Shown: piece after piece, positions 17,792 to 26,565 of the stretch
How positions within the stretch are numbered: position 1 is the first letter of the stretch
How the letters are laid out: every line of letters begins with the position of its first letter
From: Candidatus Thiovulum imperiosus
GTDB taxonomy: Bacteria > Campylobacterota > Campylobacteria > Campylobacterales > Thiovulaceae
NCBI GenBank assembly: GCA_024281175.1
Contig: JAMJTW010000033.1
Span: forward strand, 1-50,230
Direction of reading: 5' to 3'
DNA: 50,230 nt
Translations under genes and position numbers: made by a program
Notes under the pieces: model-generated
Told to the model about the DNA's origin: nothing
Seen by the model: only the letters and a program-made list of their open reading frames with translations
Database searches by the model: none

Positions 17792-18904
17792 CTAATAGAG
17801 TTTCATATATTGAGCTACAATATTTTTAATATCAAACTCTTTCTCTGCTATCTCTCTACTTTTTAAAGACATCTCTTTATGCAATTTTCTATTTTCCAAA
17901 ATCTCTTCTATCTTTTTCGCCAAAATCTCCCAATCTGCTACGGGAACTAGAAAACCGTTTTCACCATCTTTAACAACTTCTCGACAACCAACTGTATCTG
18001 TCGTAACTATCGGTTTTCCCATTGAACCAGCTTCAAGTAGTGTTCTAGGAACTCCTTCTCGATATGATGGAAGAACTACCAAGTCTGAAATTGAGATAAG
18101 TTCAGCAATATCATTTCGGAAACCGAGCCACTTTACGCTACCACTACTCATAAACTCTCTACTCATTCCAAATTTGTTTCCCTCATCAATATCTCCAACA
18201 AAAACAAAATCGTAATATGGTAGAGCTTTAGCAGATTTGTAAAAGTCCTCTGTACCTTTATGAAGAATTGCTCTGGCTATCATCAAAACTACGGGTTTTG
18301 AAACTCCTATCTCTTTTCGTAAATTCTCTATAACCTCATCAGAAATATTTTCCATCTTATACTCTGCTGTATCAATTCCAACAGATTTTATGATGTGAAC
18401 TTTATCCTCTTCTAAAATACCATTTTCTACTAGATATTTCGGGTCGTCTGAGTTTACAAAAACCACCTTTTCAGCGTATCGAAAAGAGAATTTATAAGAA
18501 CGCTCTATCACTCTTCGAACAACTCTACTTTTCAGAGAGTCATCTACATAAAATGAGCCTAAACCCTCTACCAAATTTAGAATTCTCGGCACTTTTGCCA
18601 TCTTTCCAGCAATAGTTCCAAAAATATTTGGCTTCACTGTAAATGTGTGAAGAACATCTAAGTTTAGAGATTTCAAAATCTTTCTAAGTTCCAAAATTGA
18701 AGAGAGTGCTGAAAATGGAGAGAGACTACCTCGAGAGAGATTGTAATCTATCATCTTAACTCCAGCTTCTTCTATTTTATGAAAATGTTCTCCCTTTGGA
18801 ACTATGGCGTAAACCTCATTTCCTCTAGCAATAAGCTCCATCATAATATCTAATCTAAAAAGGTAGAGGTTTAAATCCAAACTACTTAAAAATGCTATTT
18901 TCAT
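17792..18904 (-). CDS. PglA-like family 4 glycosyltransferase
   Basis: 370 residues, GT-B fold. VEGLGSFY near residue 112, ARAILHKGTEDF near 207 and the E-x7-E motif in PSYREGVPRTLLEAG (near 278-292) closely follow Campylobacter PglA. PglA adds the first GalNAc to the lipid-linked bacillosamine of the N-glycan. Other bacterial GT4 enzymes of O-antigen or capsule synthesis share these motifs, so the acceptor is not certain. The ATG overlaps the thyX stop (ATGA). No other pgl genes are near. Confidence 0.8.
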   Translation of the reverse strand: MKIAFLSSLDLNLYLFRLDIMMELIARGNEVYAIVPKGEHFHKIEEAGVKMIDYNLSRGSLSPFSALSSILELRKILKSLNLDVLHTFTVKPNIFGTIAGKMAKVPRILNLVEGLGSFYVDDSLKSRVVRRVIERSYKFSFRYAEKVVFVNSDDPKYLVENGILEEDKVHIIKSVGIDTAEYKMENISDEVIENLRKEIGVSKPVVLMIARAILHKGTEDFYKSAKALPYYDFVFVGDIDEGNKFGMSREFMSSGSVKWLGFRNDIAELISISDLVVLPSYREGVPRTLLEAGSMGKPIVTTDTVGCREVVKDGENGFLVPVADWEILAKKIEEILENRKLHKEMSLKSREIAEKEFDIKNIVAQYMKLY

Positions 18905-20205
18905 ATCTTTCTACTATACTCCTCAAAATCTAATTTCCAAACTTTTATACCGCAATATCGTTCCCCTTCTGGACAAATTGGGTGAATTCCCAATTCTGCT
19001 CGAACTCCACAAGGTGGAAGTAACTTTTCACTTCCAGAAATATCCTTTTCTCTCAAGATTTCAACTTGTCGATAAGTCATGTCGAAAATCTCTTCTTGTG
19101 CATTGTAACAGAGTCTCATTTGAGCTTTATGGTGATAGCTACTCCAATCTGTTCTCTCAAAAACTGAGATTAGATGACTATTTGGCAAAGCGTAAATTGC
19201 TTCTTCAAAACCTATTTTTGCAACTTGGGATTTAAAGAATTTGTAAATCTTTTGGTGTGCTTCTAAATAGAAATCTAAAATTTCTCCACTCAAAATTTTT
19301 GGGATATAGAACTCTTCTCTAAAATCCTTTTCCAGTAGTGGTCGCACTCCTAAACTTCGACGGTGTCTCTGATTTTGAGCATCAGCAGAGAGTGAAATTT
19401 TCGATTTTGAAGAGAAACCTCCAACCATACCACTATCGTGAAGAAGTTGCGAACTTCGAAGAACTCCACCATAATTTGCTGAAATTTGGAAATCTAAATT
19501 TCCAACAATGTCATAAACCTCATCACCCTCTAAATTCACTTCTGGAAATTCCCACTTCTCTCTTTTAACAAACTCTACTAAAGATTTCAAATCTGAGTCC
19601 AACTCTAAAACTCTCTTTTCCAAAAGCTCTCCAAACTCTTTTGCCTCTTTTGTAGCTTCTGGAAAATCTTGAGAAACAGATATATATCTAAAAAGTGTAA
19701 TTAGATTTACTGTGTGATACATATATGCTGTTACACCTTGAGGTAGAACATATCGTGCTATCTCCATCGCTTTCTTCTTAGCACTCTTTTTTTGAAACTT
19801 TGGCAAAACTTCGCGAATTGGCTTCTCTAAAAGTTCTGAAAGTTTCTCATACTCTCTAAATCTCTCTAAATAGAACTCTTTCCACTCTGCTGTTGGATAG
19901 TAGAAAGAGTCTTCTGAAACTTTTGCATATCTCTGAGAAACCTGTTCACTTGAGTAGAAGTTGTGTGAATGAAGAAGTCTCCAAATTAGATGTCTTGAAA
20001 TTCCAGAAATCTTCATTGTGATATGAGAATGTTGAAAAACAGTGTGATGTCCAGATTTGAGTAGTGAAATTAGAAGTTCAGGTTTTCGTTTCCACTCCGC
20101 ACTCTCTATTGGTAAAACTAGACCTTTTCCTGAATAGCATGTTCTTGCTGATGAGGTAGCAACATCTGTTGGACTCTCTCCAACTTTTAAAAACTCTATT
20201 TCCAA
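18901..20205 (-). CDS. thyX: Double-length FAD-dependent thymidylate synthase (ThyX family)
   Basis: 434 residues, about twice a standard ThyX. The first half has SGHHTVFQHSHITM (51-64) and SSEQVSQRY (85-93), but at the usual RHR position reads HSH. The second half supplies QRHRRS (279-284) and MRLCYNAQEEIFDM, which resembles the ThyX C-terminal substrate-binding helix. ThyX methylates dUMP using methylenetetrahydrofolate, FAD and NADPH. The layout suggests two fused ThyX domains that have split the catalytic motifs, as in the long chlamydial enzyme. The start is TTG at 20205 after AAAGGA. It heads a thyX-GT4-sbcC transcript. Confidence 0.85.
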   Translation of the reverse strand: MEIEFLKVGESPTDVATSSARTCYSGKGLVLPIESAEWKRKPELLISLLKSGHHTVFQHSHITMKISGISRHLIWRLLHSHNFYSSEQVSQRYAKVSEDSFYYPTAEWKEFYLERFREYEKLSELLEKPIREVLPKFQKKSAKKKAMEIARYVLPQGVTAYMYHTVNLITLFRYISVSQDFPEATKEAKEFGELLEKRVLELDSDLKSLVEFVKREKWEFPEVNLEGDEVYDIVGNLDFQISANYGGVLRSSQLLHDSGMVGGFSSKSKISLSADAQNQRHRRSLGVRPLLEKDFREEFYIPKILSGEILDFYLEAHQKIYKFFKSQVAKIGFEEAIYALPNSHLISVFERTDWSSYHHKAQMRLCYNAQEEIFDMTYRQVEILREKDISGSEKLLPPCGVRAELGIHPICPEGERYCGIKVWKLDFEEYSRKI

Positions 20206-20667
20206 ATATATCCTTTAAATAGAAAATCATACTCTATTTACTCAGTCTCAGATGCCGATGTGTTAAAATACTAGATAGAACAAAGAGGTTAGGGAAATCC
20301 CAAAATAACACTATTTAGAAGCAAATTTAGTATATAAAATAGACTTCTTCCTCTCTTGTCATTTCGATATGAGCGTAGCGATTGAGAAATCTTTGAGATT
20401 TATCGTTTTACTCGAAGTTATGTAAAAGATTTCTCACCGTAAAGGGTTCGAAATGACATATAGTTAGTATAAAGATTTTTTTAAAATAGGCTTCTGCCTC
20501 TCTTGTCATTTCGATATGAGCGTAGCGATACAGAAATCTTTGAGATTTATCGTTTTACTCGAAGTCATATAAAAGATTTCTCACCCCAAAGGGTTCGAAA
20601 TGACATATAGTTAGTATAAAGACTTTTTTAAAATAGACTTCTAAAAATATATCTGGAGGTGTAGTAG
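20206..20667. other. Long intergenic region upstream of fapA
   Basis: 462 bases with no gene between the divergent thyX and fapA. From 20206 to 20335 I see AT-rich promoter-like sequence (GTTAAAAT near 20263) and a small palindrome GGGAAATCCC near 20305. From 20336 to 20645 it is filled by tandem copies of the palindromic repeat. The last bases hold the strong fapA ribosome binding site GGAGGTG (20653-20659). Confidence 0.6.
20336..20645. repeat. Two tandem 147-bp copies of the palindromic repeat core
   Basis: The unit starting AAAATAGACTTC...CTTGTCATTTCGATATGAG and ending GGTTCGAAATGACATATAG...TTTTT is present twice with a period of 147 bases, judged from CTTGTC at 20355 and at 20502, plus a partial third start at 20631. 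Each unit is an imperfect inverted repeat with the same core as the MITE-like elements A-C, but lacks the GGGACTGACC ends. Confidence 0.85.
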
Positions 20668-22569
20668 ATGGCACGAAAAAATATTGTAGATTTTGTTGAA
20701 GATGTAGTTGTCGAGACAAGTGATATCTCAAGAAACTTAAGTATGATTGCTAGGGAGTATAGTACAAAAGTATCAAATTTAGATTTCTCTATTCAGCAAG
20801 TTAGAACCTTTGAAAGAGATAGTGAAGTAGCAAATAGTGATTGGGTTGAACTTGATGGAGGTCTTTTAAATAGACTTGAAAATAACGAACATTATGCTCA
20901 AGCAAATCTTGAATATAAGCAAATATATACAGTTCGAGTATTTCCAAGAGATGATTATGATAACCCTTTTAAAGATAGTGAAATAAATTTAAATGCGAGT
21001 CAAGATTTTGTAAATATCTATTTGACAGTTGCACAAGGTTCGGAAATTCATTATCACGAAAATATAAAACAGGATTTCATAGAACTAATAAATAAGAAGA
21101 AGATGCAAAACAATATTCTTATAGGTTTTCGTGAAAGTAATCTTGAAGTAAAATTAGATGAGTTTTTAAAAAAGAAAAATCCATCTTTACAAGATGATTT
21201 TGTTTTAAGAGTTGGTTTGGGTGTTCGACCAAAGCCTCAAATTGATGATGAACTTCGATTTGTTTATAGAGAGTCGTTAGAAAAAGCGAAACAGAGTGAA
21301 GGACGAATAGACCACTCTAAACGAGGTTTTGTAATTGCTGTAAAGAGTGAAGATTTACTAATCCAGTATAGAAAACCGAAAGATGGAATTCCAGGTAGAG
21401 ATTGTCGTGGAAAGCTAATCAAAACTCCAAAACCAAATAAGGATAACTATCCAGATTTTAGAATTGTAGAAACAGATATTCGAAAAAGTGATACTGAAGA
21501 TACAATCGATTTTCTCGCTCTTAAAGATGGTAATGTTGTTTTAGAAGAGGGTGAATTTAGAATTGAAGACCATGTTCAGACTGGCGAGTTAAGTTTTAGA
21601 GGAACTGGTTCAATTGATGCAGGTAGAGATAGAGATATTGAGATAGATGTTTCTCAAAAAGATAAAGAGAGTGATGCTGTTGGAATGGGAGTTAAAGTAA
21701 CAGTATCAACTTTAAATGTAGATGGAAATGTTGGTGAGAATGCAGAGATAAATGCGAACCAAGTTAAGATAAGTGGACAGACTCATAAGAAAAGTACTAT
21801 TACAGCAGATGAAGCAACAATAGCTGTTCACAAAGGTAAAGTGTTTGCAGAAAGTGTAAATATTACAAGATTGGAAGCTGGTATTGTTGAAGCGGAAACT
21901 GTACGAATTCGAGATGCTGTTGGTGGAATTATTAGAGCAAGAGAAGTTTATATAGATAATTTAGGAAACTATGTAAAAATTTTTAGTAGTAAGAAAGTTG
22001 AGATTATTGGAATTGCTGGAGCAGAGAACCTCATCGTCATAGATTTAGAGGGGTATAAAGATGGAGTTAATGAGATTGAGGAGACTCGAAAACTTTTAAC
22101 AGAAGCGACTCAAAGGTCTGAATATCTTCAGAGAATGATGAAAGAGGAGCTTGATGAGGTTATGGCAATGAGAAGGGCAATTACAGCTTTAAATAAGAGA
22201 GTTGGAAAATTTAAGAAACATGAAGTTGAACCACCTCAAACTATTCAAGATGCTCTAAAACAGAATGAAGATTTTATTAAAAACTACAAAGAGATGAAAG
22301 ATGAATTCAAAGAGCAGAAAGAGAAAATTGATATCTACCAGAAAAAGTTTGAAGAGATAGAACATGCAATTTTTGATGCTGAAATTGTTGTTCGTGATAG
22401 ATGGAAAGGGTATACAAAAATAGAATTCAAACTCTTAAATCCAAAAAAAGTTCTTGAAAAGATAGTTGATGAAACAAGTACAGAAGCTACTTTCCGACTT
22501 GAGCAAGTAAAATATGAAGATAATGAATTTAAAATTGTTACAGAACCTTTAGATAAGGTGAAGTATTGA
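20668..22569 (+). CDS. fapA: Flagellar assembly protein A (FapA/DUF342 family)
   Basis: 633 residues. The central DUF342 region carries RKPKDGIPGRDCRGKLI (near 236-252) and then a long beta-helix-like repeat stretch (about 300-450, with repeated DGNVGENAEINANQVKISG-type units). A coiled coil near 470-580 follows. In Campylobacterota this family is annotated as a flagellar assembly factor and is linked to polar flagellation; its mechanism is not settled. It starts with ATG and an excellent GGAGGTG ribosome site. It is first in the fapA-ruvA-dxr-recN-PRTase operon; the ruvA TTG overlaps its stop. Confidence 0.82.
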   Translation: MARKNIVDFVEDVVVETSDISRNLSMIAREYSTKVSNLDFSIQQVRTFERDSEVANSDWVELDGGLLNRLENNEHYAQANLEYKQIYTVRVFPRDDYDNPFKDSEINLNASQDFVNIYLTVAQGSEIHYHENIKQDFIELINKKKMQNNILIGFRESNLEVKLDEFLKKKNPSLQDDFVLRVGLGVRPKPQIDDELRFVYRESLEKAKQSEGRIDHSKRGFVIAVKSEDLLIQYRKPKDGIPGRDCRGKLIKTPKPNKDNYPDFRIVETDIRKSDTEDTIDFLALKDGNVVLEEGEFRIEDHVQTGELSFRGTGSIDAGRDRDIEIDVSQKDKESDAVGMGVKVTVSTLNVDGNVGENAEINANQVKISGQTHKKSTITADEATIAVHKGKVFAESVNITRLEAGIVEAETVRIRDAVGGIIRAREVYIDNLGNYVKIFSSKKVEIIGIAGAENLIVIDLEGYKDGVNEIEETRKLLTEATQRSEYLQRMMKEELDEVMAMRRAITALNKRVGKFKKHEVEPPQTIQDALKQNEDFIKNYKEMKDEFKEQKEKIDIYQKKFEEIEHAIFDAEIVVRDRWKGYTKIEFKLLNPKKVLEKIVDETSTEATFRLEQVKYEDNEFKIVTEPLDKVKY

Positions 22570-23129
22570 TAGTTCGAATAAGAGGAAAAGTAGAGAGTTT
22601 AGAGAGTAACTCACTATATCTGGAAGTTTCAGGTATCACTTATGAAGTCCATCTCTCTATTCCAGATTTGGATAGTTTAGAAGTTGGAACAGAAACTTCT
22701 CTACACATTTTACAAATTTTTAAAGAGAACTCTGTCGAACTTTTCGGTTTTCTTCAAAAAAGTAAAAAGACTCTTTTTGGTGAACTCATCAAAATTAGTG
22801 GAGTTGGTCCAAAAGTTGGAATGGCAATTCTTTCAACTATTTCAAGTGAAGAGTTACTCCAAATTATAGAAACTGAAGATGAGAAAGGGCTTACAAGAGT
22901 TCCAAAAATAGGTCCTAAAAGTGCTAAAAAGATAATTCATGAACTCTCTTTTGTAAAGGATAAATTGGGGCTTTCTGGAGATGAGCAAAATTCTGAAAAG
23001 AGTATTGCAATTCAGGCTCTACAACAGTTAGGGTTTGCACAGAAAGAGATAGTTGCAGTTTTAGATAGTGTAACTTCTCAAAACCACTCTGAAATGATAA
23101 AAGAGGCTCTTCAAAGGTTGGCTAAGTAG
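22566..23129 (+). CDS. ruvA: Holliday junction branch migration protein RuvA
   Basis: 187 residues. RuvA tetramers bind Holliday junctions and load the RuvB motor. Visible: the N-terminal OB fold (IVRIRGKVESLESNSLYLEV), two helix-hairpin-helix motifs (KISGVGPKVGMAIL near 76-89 and PKIGPKSAKKII near 112-123) and the C-terminal UBA-like domain that contacts RuvB. It starts with TTG inside the fapA stop (ATTGA). The following dxr ATG begins directly after its stop. Confidence 0.95.
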   Translation: MIVRIRGKVESLESNSLYLEVSGITYEVHLSIPDLDSLEVGTETSLHILQIFKENSVELFGFLQKSKKTLFGELIKISGVGPKVGMAILSTISSEELLQIIETEDEKGLTRVPKIGPKSAKKIIHELSFVKDKLGLSGDEQNSEKSIAIQALQQLGFAQKEIVAVLDSVTSQNHSEMIKEALQRLAK

Positions 23130-24194
23130 ATGGTAATTTTAGGTTCAACTGGTTCTATTGGAAGAAATACTTTAGAGGTTGCAGAAAGATATAGTCTCTC
23201 TGTGGAAGTTCTTACAGCAAATCGTAGTGTTGAACTTCTAAATTCTCAAATTGCAAAGTTTTCTCCAGAAATTGTTGTAATTGGAGAGAAAGATTTAGTT
23301 TCCAAAGTAAATCACAATAGAGTCTATTTTGGAACAGAGGGAATTTTAAGAGCCATAGAAGAGAGTAAAAGTCCAATTGTTGTAAATGCTCTTGTTGGAT
23401 TTTCAGGATTGAGACCAACTCTGAAAACTTTAGAAATTGGAAAGAGATTAGCACTTGCAAACAAAGAGTCTCTTGTAAATGCTGGAGCTTTTCTAAATAG
23501 CTCAAAAATAGAACCTATCGACTCTGAACACTTTGCACTCTGGTATCTACTAAATGGTAGAGAAGTGAAAGAGATGACAATTACTGCAAGTGGTGGTGCT
23601 TTTCGAGATTGGGATATCTCTAAAATAGCTTTTGCAAAACCTTCGGACGCTTTGAAACACCCAAATTGGGATATGGGGAATAAGATAACAGTAGACTCAG
23701 CAACAATGGTGAATAAGCTCTTTGAACTTCTTGAGGCGAAATGGCTTTTCAAACCGAAAAATTTAAGTGCTGTAATTGAGAAAAGTTCCATAATTCACGG
23801 TATTGTCAGCTTTGTAGATGGTAGTACAACAGCACACATTTCAAAAGCTGATATGAAATTGCCAATAGCTTTTGCTCTACTAAAAGAGATTTCAGAAGAG
23901 ATAATCTCTCCTGTACCTTTAACTGAGATGGAAAAAGTCTCTTTTCTTCCAATTTTGGTAGAGAGATATCCAATTTGGGAAATTAAAGATGAACTACTTA
24001 AATTTCCAAAAAAGGGTGTAATTGTGAATACAGCAAATGATTTCTATGTCTCAAAATTTTTAAGAAACGAGATTCCTTTTGGAGAGATTTCAAAAGGAGT
24101 TTTAGAAACTTTTGAGAAATTTCATAACAGAGAACCTTCCAATATTGATGAGGTTTTTGATATTGTAAAAGAGATAGAGAGTAGTTTAAAATGA
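23130..24194 (+). CDS. dxr: 1-deoxy-D-xylulose 5-phosphate reductoisomerase
   Basis: 354 residues. Dxr (IspC) converts DXP to 2-C-methylerythritol 4-phosphate with NADPH and a divalent metal, the committed step of the MEP isoprenoid pathway. The Rossmann motif GSTGSIGRNTL (5-15), metal/substrate residues in PIDSEHFALW, SGGAFRDW and the VDSATMVNKLFELLEA segment are all present. The ATG follows the ruvA stop without a gap; its own stop overlaps recN (ATGA). dxs, the preceding enzyme, lies at 35.5 kb in the same window. Confidence 0.97.
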   Translation: MVILGSTGSIGRNTLEVAERYSLSVEVLTANRSVELLNSQIAKFSPEIVVIGEKDLVSKVNHNRVYFGTEGILRAIEESKSPIVVNALVGFSGLRPTLKTLEIGKRLALANKESLVNAGAFLNSSKIEPIDSEHFALWYLLNGREVKEMTITASGGAFRDWDISKIAFAKPSDALKHPNWDMGNKITVDSATMVNKLFELLEAKWLFKPKNLSAVIEKSSIIHGIVSFVDGSTTAHISKADMKLPIAFALLKEISEEIISPVPLTEMEKVSFLPILVERYPIWEIKDELLKFPKKGVIVNTANDFYVSKFLRNEIPFGEISKGVLETFEKFHNREPSNIDEVFDIVKEIESSLK

Positions 24195-25705
24195 TAGAGA
24201 GATTCTATTTAAGAAACAATTTCTCTTTTGAGAAAGTTGATTTGGAGTTTCAAAATGGTTTAATTCTCTTTACAGGAAGTAGTGGAGCTGGAAAATCTGT
24301 TTTGTTAAATGCAATTCTCTCTACAATTGGACAGAAAGAGGTCTATTCTGAGATTGCTGAAGTGACTTTTGATAGAACTTTAAATTTAGAAGAGTTTGGA
24401 ATTGATAGTGACGAAATTACAGTTTTCAAACAGATGAAAAAAGGGCGACTTCGCTTTTTTATAAATTCCCAAAATATTCCAAAAAAGAGTGTTTCAGAAA
24501 TTGGAAAACTCTTTATAACTCACTTAAATCCAAGAGAAGTTGTTGAATTTGAATCTGAATATATTTTGGAAATTCTCGATTCTATGGGAAATTATAGAGA
24601 CCTCATCAACAGTTATAAAAGTGAATTTGAGAAATATGAGAATCTGAAATATAAGATTTCAAAAATCGAAAGTGATATTTCTATACTTTCAGAGAGAGAG
24701 GATTTTGTAAAATTTGAAATTGAGAGAATTGAGAAAGTAGCACCAGAAGATGGTGAAGATGAAGAGTTACAACTAACTAAAAAGAGACTTTCAAAAAAAG
24801 AGAAAATTGAAGAGTACATTTCAGAATCGGAAACTATTTTTGAAAAGAGGAGAACTGTATTAGAAGTTTTCGATTTAATGGGATTTGAGAAAGAGGTTTC
24901 TGAAATTGAAGATTTCTTCGAACATTTAAAAGCTAGATTTGAAGAGATTATAGATGAACTTTCAGAATTAGATGAAGTTGATGTTGAAGAGCTTCTTGAC
25001 AGAATAGAGAAGATTTCAGATTTGAAAACAAAGTATGGTTCAATTCATGAAGCTTTACTCTATGTTGAAGAGAGAAAGTTGGAACTTCAAAAAGTTTCAG
25101 AACTTCGAAAAGAGTTAGTTGAGTTGGAGTTGGAGAAAGAGGCAATTTCAGCAGAGCTTCAACAACTCGGTTTAGAAATTTCTGAAAAGAGAAAAGAGCA
25201 GTCTCCAAACTTTAGGAAAAATTTAGATGAGAATTTGGAGCTTCTAAATTTGGGAGTCTCTCAACTCTATAACAAAAGAGTCTCTTTTCATAAAAACGGT
25301 ATCGATTTCATTTCACTCTCCATAGAGAATACGCCAGTTTTAAAACTCTCTTATGGAGAGCAGAACAGAGTTCGATTAGCAATTTTAACTCTTAAAACAG
25401 TTTTTGGAAATGGTAGTGGAACTCTCTTTCTTGATGAGGTTGATGCGAATTTGAGTGGAGATGAGTCGATGAGAGTTGCAAAAGTTCTCAAAAAACTCTC
25501 AAAAGGGTATCAGATATTTGCTATCTCTCATCAACCTCAACTAACTTCCCAAGCTGACCAACACTTTGTGGTTTTTAAAAATAGTGGAAAAAGTGGTGTT
25601 ATTGAATTGGATAGTAAAAAAAGTAGAGCAGAAGAGATAGCTAGAATGGTTGGTGGAAATTTTGAAGAAGCAAACAATTTTGCAATGAAACTACTGGAGT
25701 TATAG
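24191..25705 (+). CDS. recN: DNA repair ATPase RecN
   Basis: 504 residues, a little short for RecN but usual for Campylobacterota. SMC-like plan: Walker A TGSSGAGKSVLLNAIL (near 29-44), a coiled-coil middle (about 140-370), the signature LSYGEQNRVRLAILTLK and Walker B LFLDEVDANLSGDES. RecN is recruited early to double-strand breaks and holds ends or sister chromatids together. It overlaps dxr by ATGA. With ruvA in the same operon and addB and sbcC nearby, the window is rich in recombination genes. Confidence 0.93.
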   Translation: MIERFYLRNNFSFEKVDLEFQNGLILFTGSSGAGKSVLLNAILSTIGQKEVYSEIAEVTFDRTLNLEEFGIDSDEITVFKQMKKGRLRFFINSQNIPKKSVSEIGKLFITHLNPREVVEFESEYILEILDSMGNYRDLINSYKSEFEKYENLKYKISKIESDISILSEREDFVKFEIERIEKVAPEDGEDEELQLTKKRLSKKEKIEEYISESETIFEKRRTVLEVFDLMGFEKEVSEIEDFFEHLKARFEEIIDELSELDEVDVEELLDRIEKISDLKTKYGSIHEALLYVEERKLELQKVSELRKELVELELEKEAISAELQQLGLEISEKRKEQSPNFRKNLDENLELLNLGVSQLYNKRVSFHKNGIDFISLSIENTPVLKLSYGEQNRVRLAILTLKTVFGNGSGTLFLDEVDANLSGDESMRVAKVLKKLSKGYQIFAISHQPQLTSQADQHFVVFKNSGKSGVIELDSKKSRAEEIARMVGGNFEEANNFAMKLLEL

Positions 25706-26341
25706 ATGATATACAAAGATAAGAATGAGATAGCCGACCTTTTAGCAGAAGAGTTAGCAAAAGTTTTAGATGAAACTTGGCTTATTGTTCCAATATCTAA
25801 AGAGGCTCTCTTTTTTGCTAAAACTATTTCTCAAAAAACAGGTACGAAATTTGAACTGCTTTTTATCGACGCTATCTCTTGTCAAAAAAATATAGAGTGT
25901 AAAGTAGCTTTTATAAGTGAATTTAAAAATAGTGTTTTTAATGAGACAATTCGAGATGCTTTTCAAATTAGTAACGACCATCTTTCTGAAGCACTGAAAA
26001 TAATTCATGAGTATAAGATAATGCCTGAACTTGAAGAGTATCGTGGCGGGAGAATTCCTTTTCAGATACCAAATGAGATAGAAAATATACTACTTTTAGA
26101 TACTTCTATCGAAACTGGATTTAAGATGGAAGTTGCTATTGATACTATTGAAGAGTTGGGAATTGAAGATATCTACATCGCTTCTCCAGTCATTCCTGTC
26201 CAAATGTTCGACCTTTTAGAACCAACAGTTGAAAAGATTTTCTCTCTTGAGAAAGTTGAATTTTATACAGGAATTTATGACTATTTAGAAGAGAAAGAAG
26301 AAGAGAGTATCAAAGAGTTGGAAAAAATAGTTTTAAGATAA
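25706..26341 (+). CDS. Phosphoribosyltransferase-fold protein
   Basis: 211 residues. The PRTase core is recognisable: EEYRGGRIPFQIPNEIENILLLDTSIETGFKMEVAIDTIEELG, where LLLDTSIETGF takes the place of the PRPP-binding loop (acidic-acidic-x-x-x-x-T/S-G), here with a single Asp and ETGF. The substrate is unknown; related Campylobacterota proteins are annotated simply as phosphoribosyltransferase. The ATG directly follows the recN stop, making it the last gene of the operon. The loosened PRPP motif leaves open that it is a regulatory or non-catalytic member. Confidence 0.65.
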   Translation: MIYKDKNEIADLLAEELAKVLDETWLIVPISKEALFFAKTISQKTGTKFELLFIDAISCQKNIECKVAFISEFKNSVFNETIRDAFQISNDHLSEALKIIHEYKIMPELEEYRGGRIPFQIPNEIENILLLDTSIETGFKMEVAIDTIEELGIEDIYIASPVIPVQMFDLLEPTVEKIFSLEKVEFYTGIYDYLEEKEEESIKELEKIVLR

Positions 26342-26363
26342 AACTCTTGGAGCAAGGAAATAT

Positions 26364-26371
26364 GATAAAAT
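26364..26371 (+). promoter_or_regulatory. Probable -10 element of the structured RNA
   Basis: GATAAAAT, within TATGATAAAAT, matches the AT-rich extended -10 of Campylobacterota housekeeping promoters. A transcript starting 6-8 bases downstream would begin at about 26378, exactly at the 5' strand of the closing stem of the RNA described next. Confidence 0.5.
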
Positions 26372-26377
26372 GCCTTT

Positions 26378-26548
26378 TGGAAATTTTACTTCCATTTTGA
26401 ATTTGTCTTGATAAGGCTTTACCAGTGCCTACGATATGAACGGGGCTTTCTTCGGAAAGTCTTATCAAGGTGAATTCAGAGAGTTTATATCGTGAAACTG
26501 GTAACTTTACATATTAACTCTCTAAAAAAGAGAATTTCCACCAAATTT
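26378..26548 (+). ncRNA. Structured RNA candidate with closing stem and alternative helices (6S-like or novel)
   Basis: Stems read from sequence. P0: 26378-26387 with 26531-26540 (10 bp, one G-U) closes the whole RNA. P1: CTTGATAAG 26407-26415 with CTTATCAAG 26461-26469. P4: CTTTC-ttcg-GAAAG 26446-26459. P5: AGAGAGTT 26478-26485 with AACTCTCT 26516-26523. A competing helix P2/P3 pairs 26419-26426 with 26497-26504 and 26430-26437 with 26487-26494, nearly 16 bp with a small internal loop. P1 and P2/P3 cross, so this is a pseudoknot or a two-state switch. P0 is followed by a T-rich stretch. Closing stem, large central bubble and long inner stem resemble 6S RNA, but I recognise no conserved 6S sequence. 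Confidence 0.6.
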
Positions 26549-26565
26549 ATTTTTACCATATTTAA

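Noticed and set aside
20336-20645. CRISPR array
   Set aside because: Only two units, period 147, with no short repeat/variable spacer pattern and no cas genes; it is a tandem duplication of a dispersed palindrome.
23324-23791. 155-codon open frame antisense to dxr
   Set aside because: It lies wholly inside dxr, whose full set of motifs is present; the frame is a shadow of the AT-rich coding bias.
26378-26548. Retron msr-msd RNA (closing a1/a2-like stem)
   Set aside because: A retron needs a reverse transcriptase next to it; the neighbouring gene is an AntA-type antirepressor and no RT motif is found in the window.
26378-26548. HDV-like or hammerhead self-cleaving ribozyme
   Set aside because: Helix order superficially resembles an HDV pseudoknot, but no P4, no catalytic C junction and no CUGAUGA/GAAA hammerhead core could be placed.
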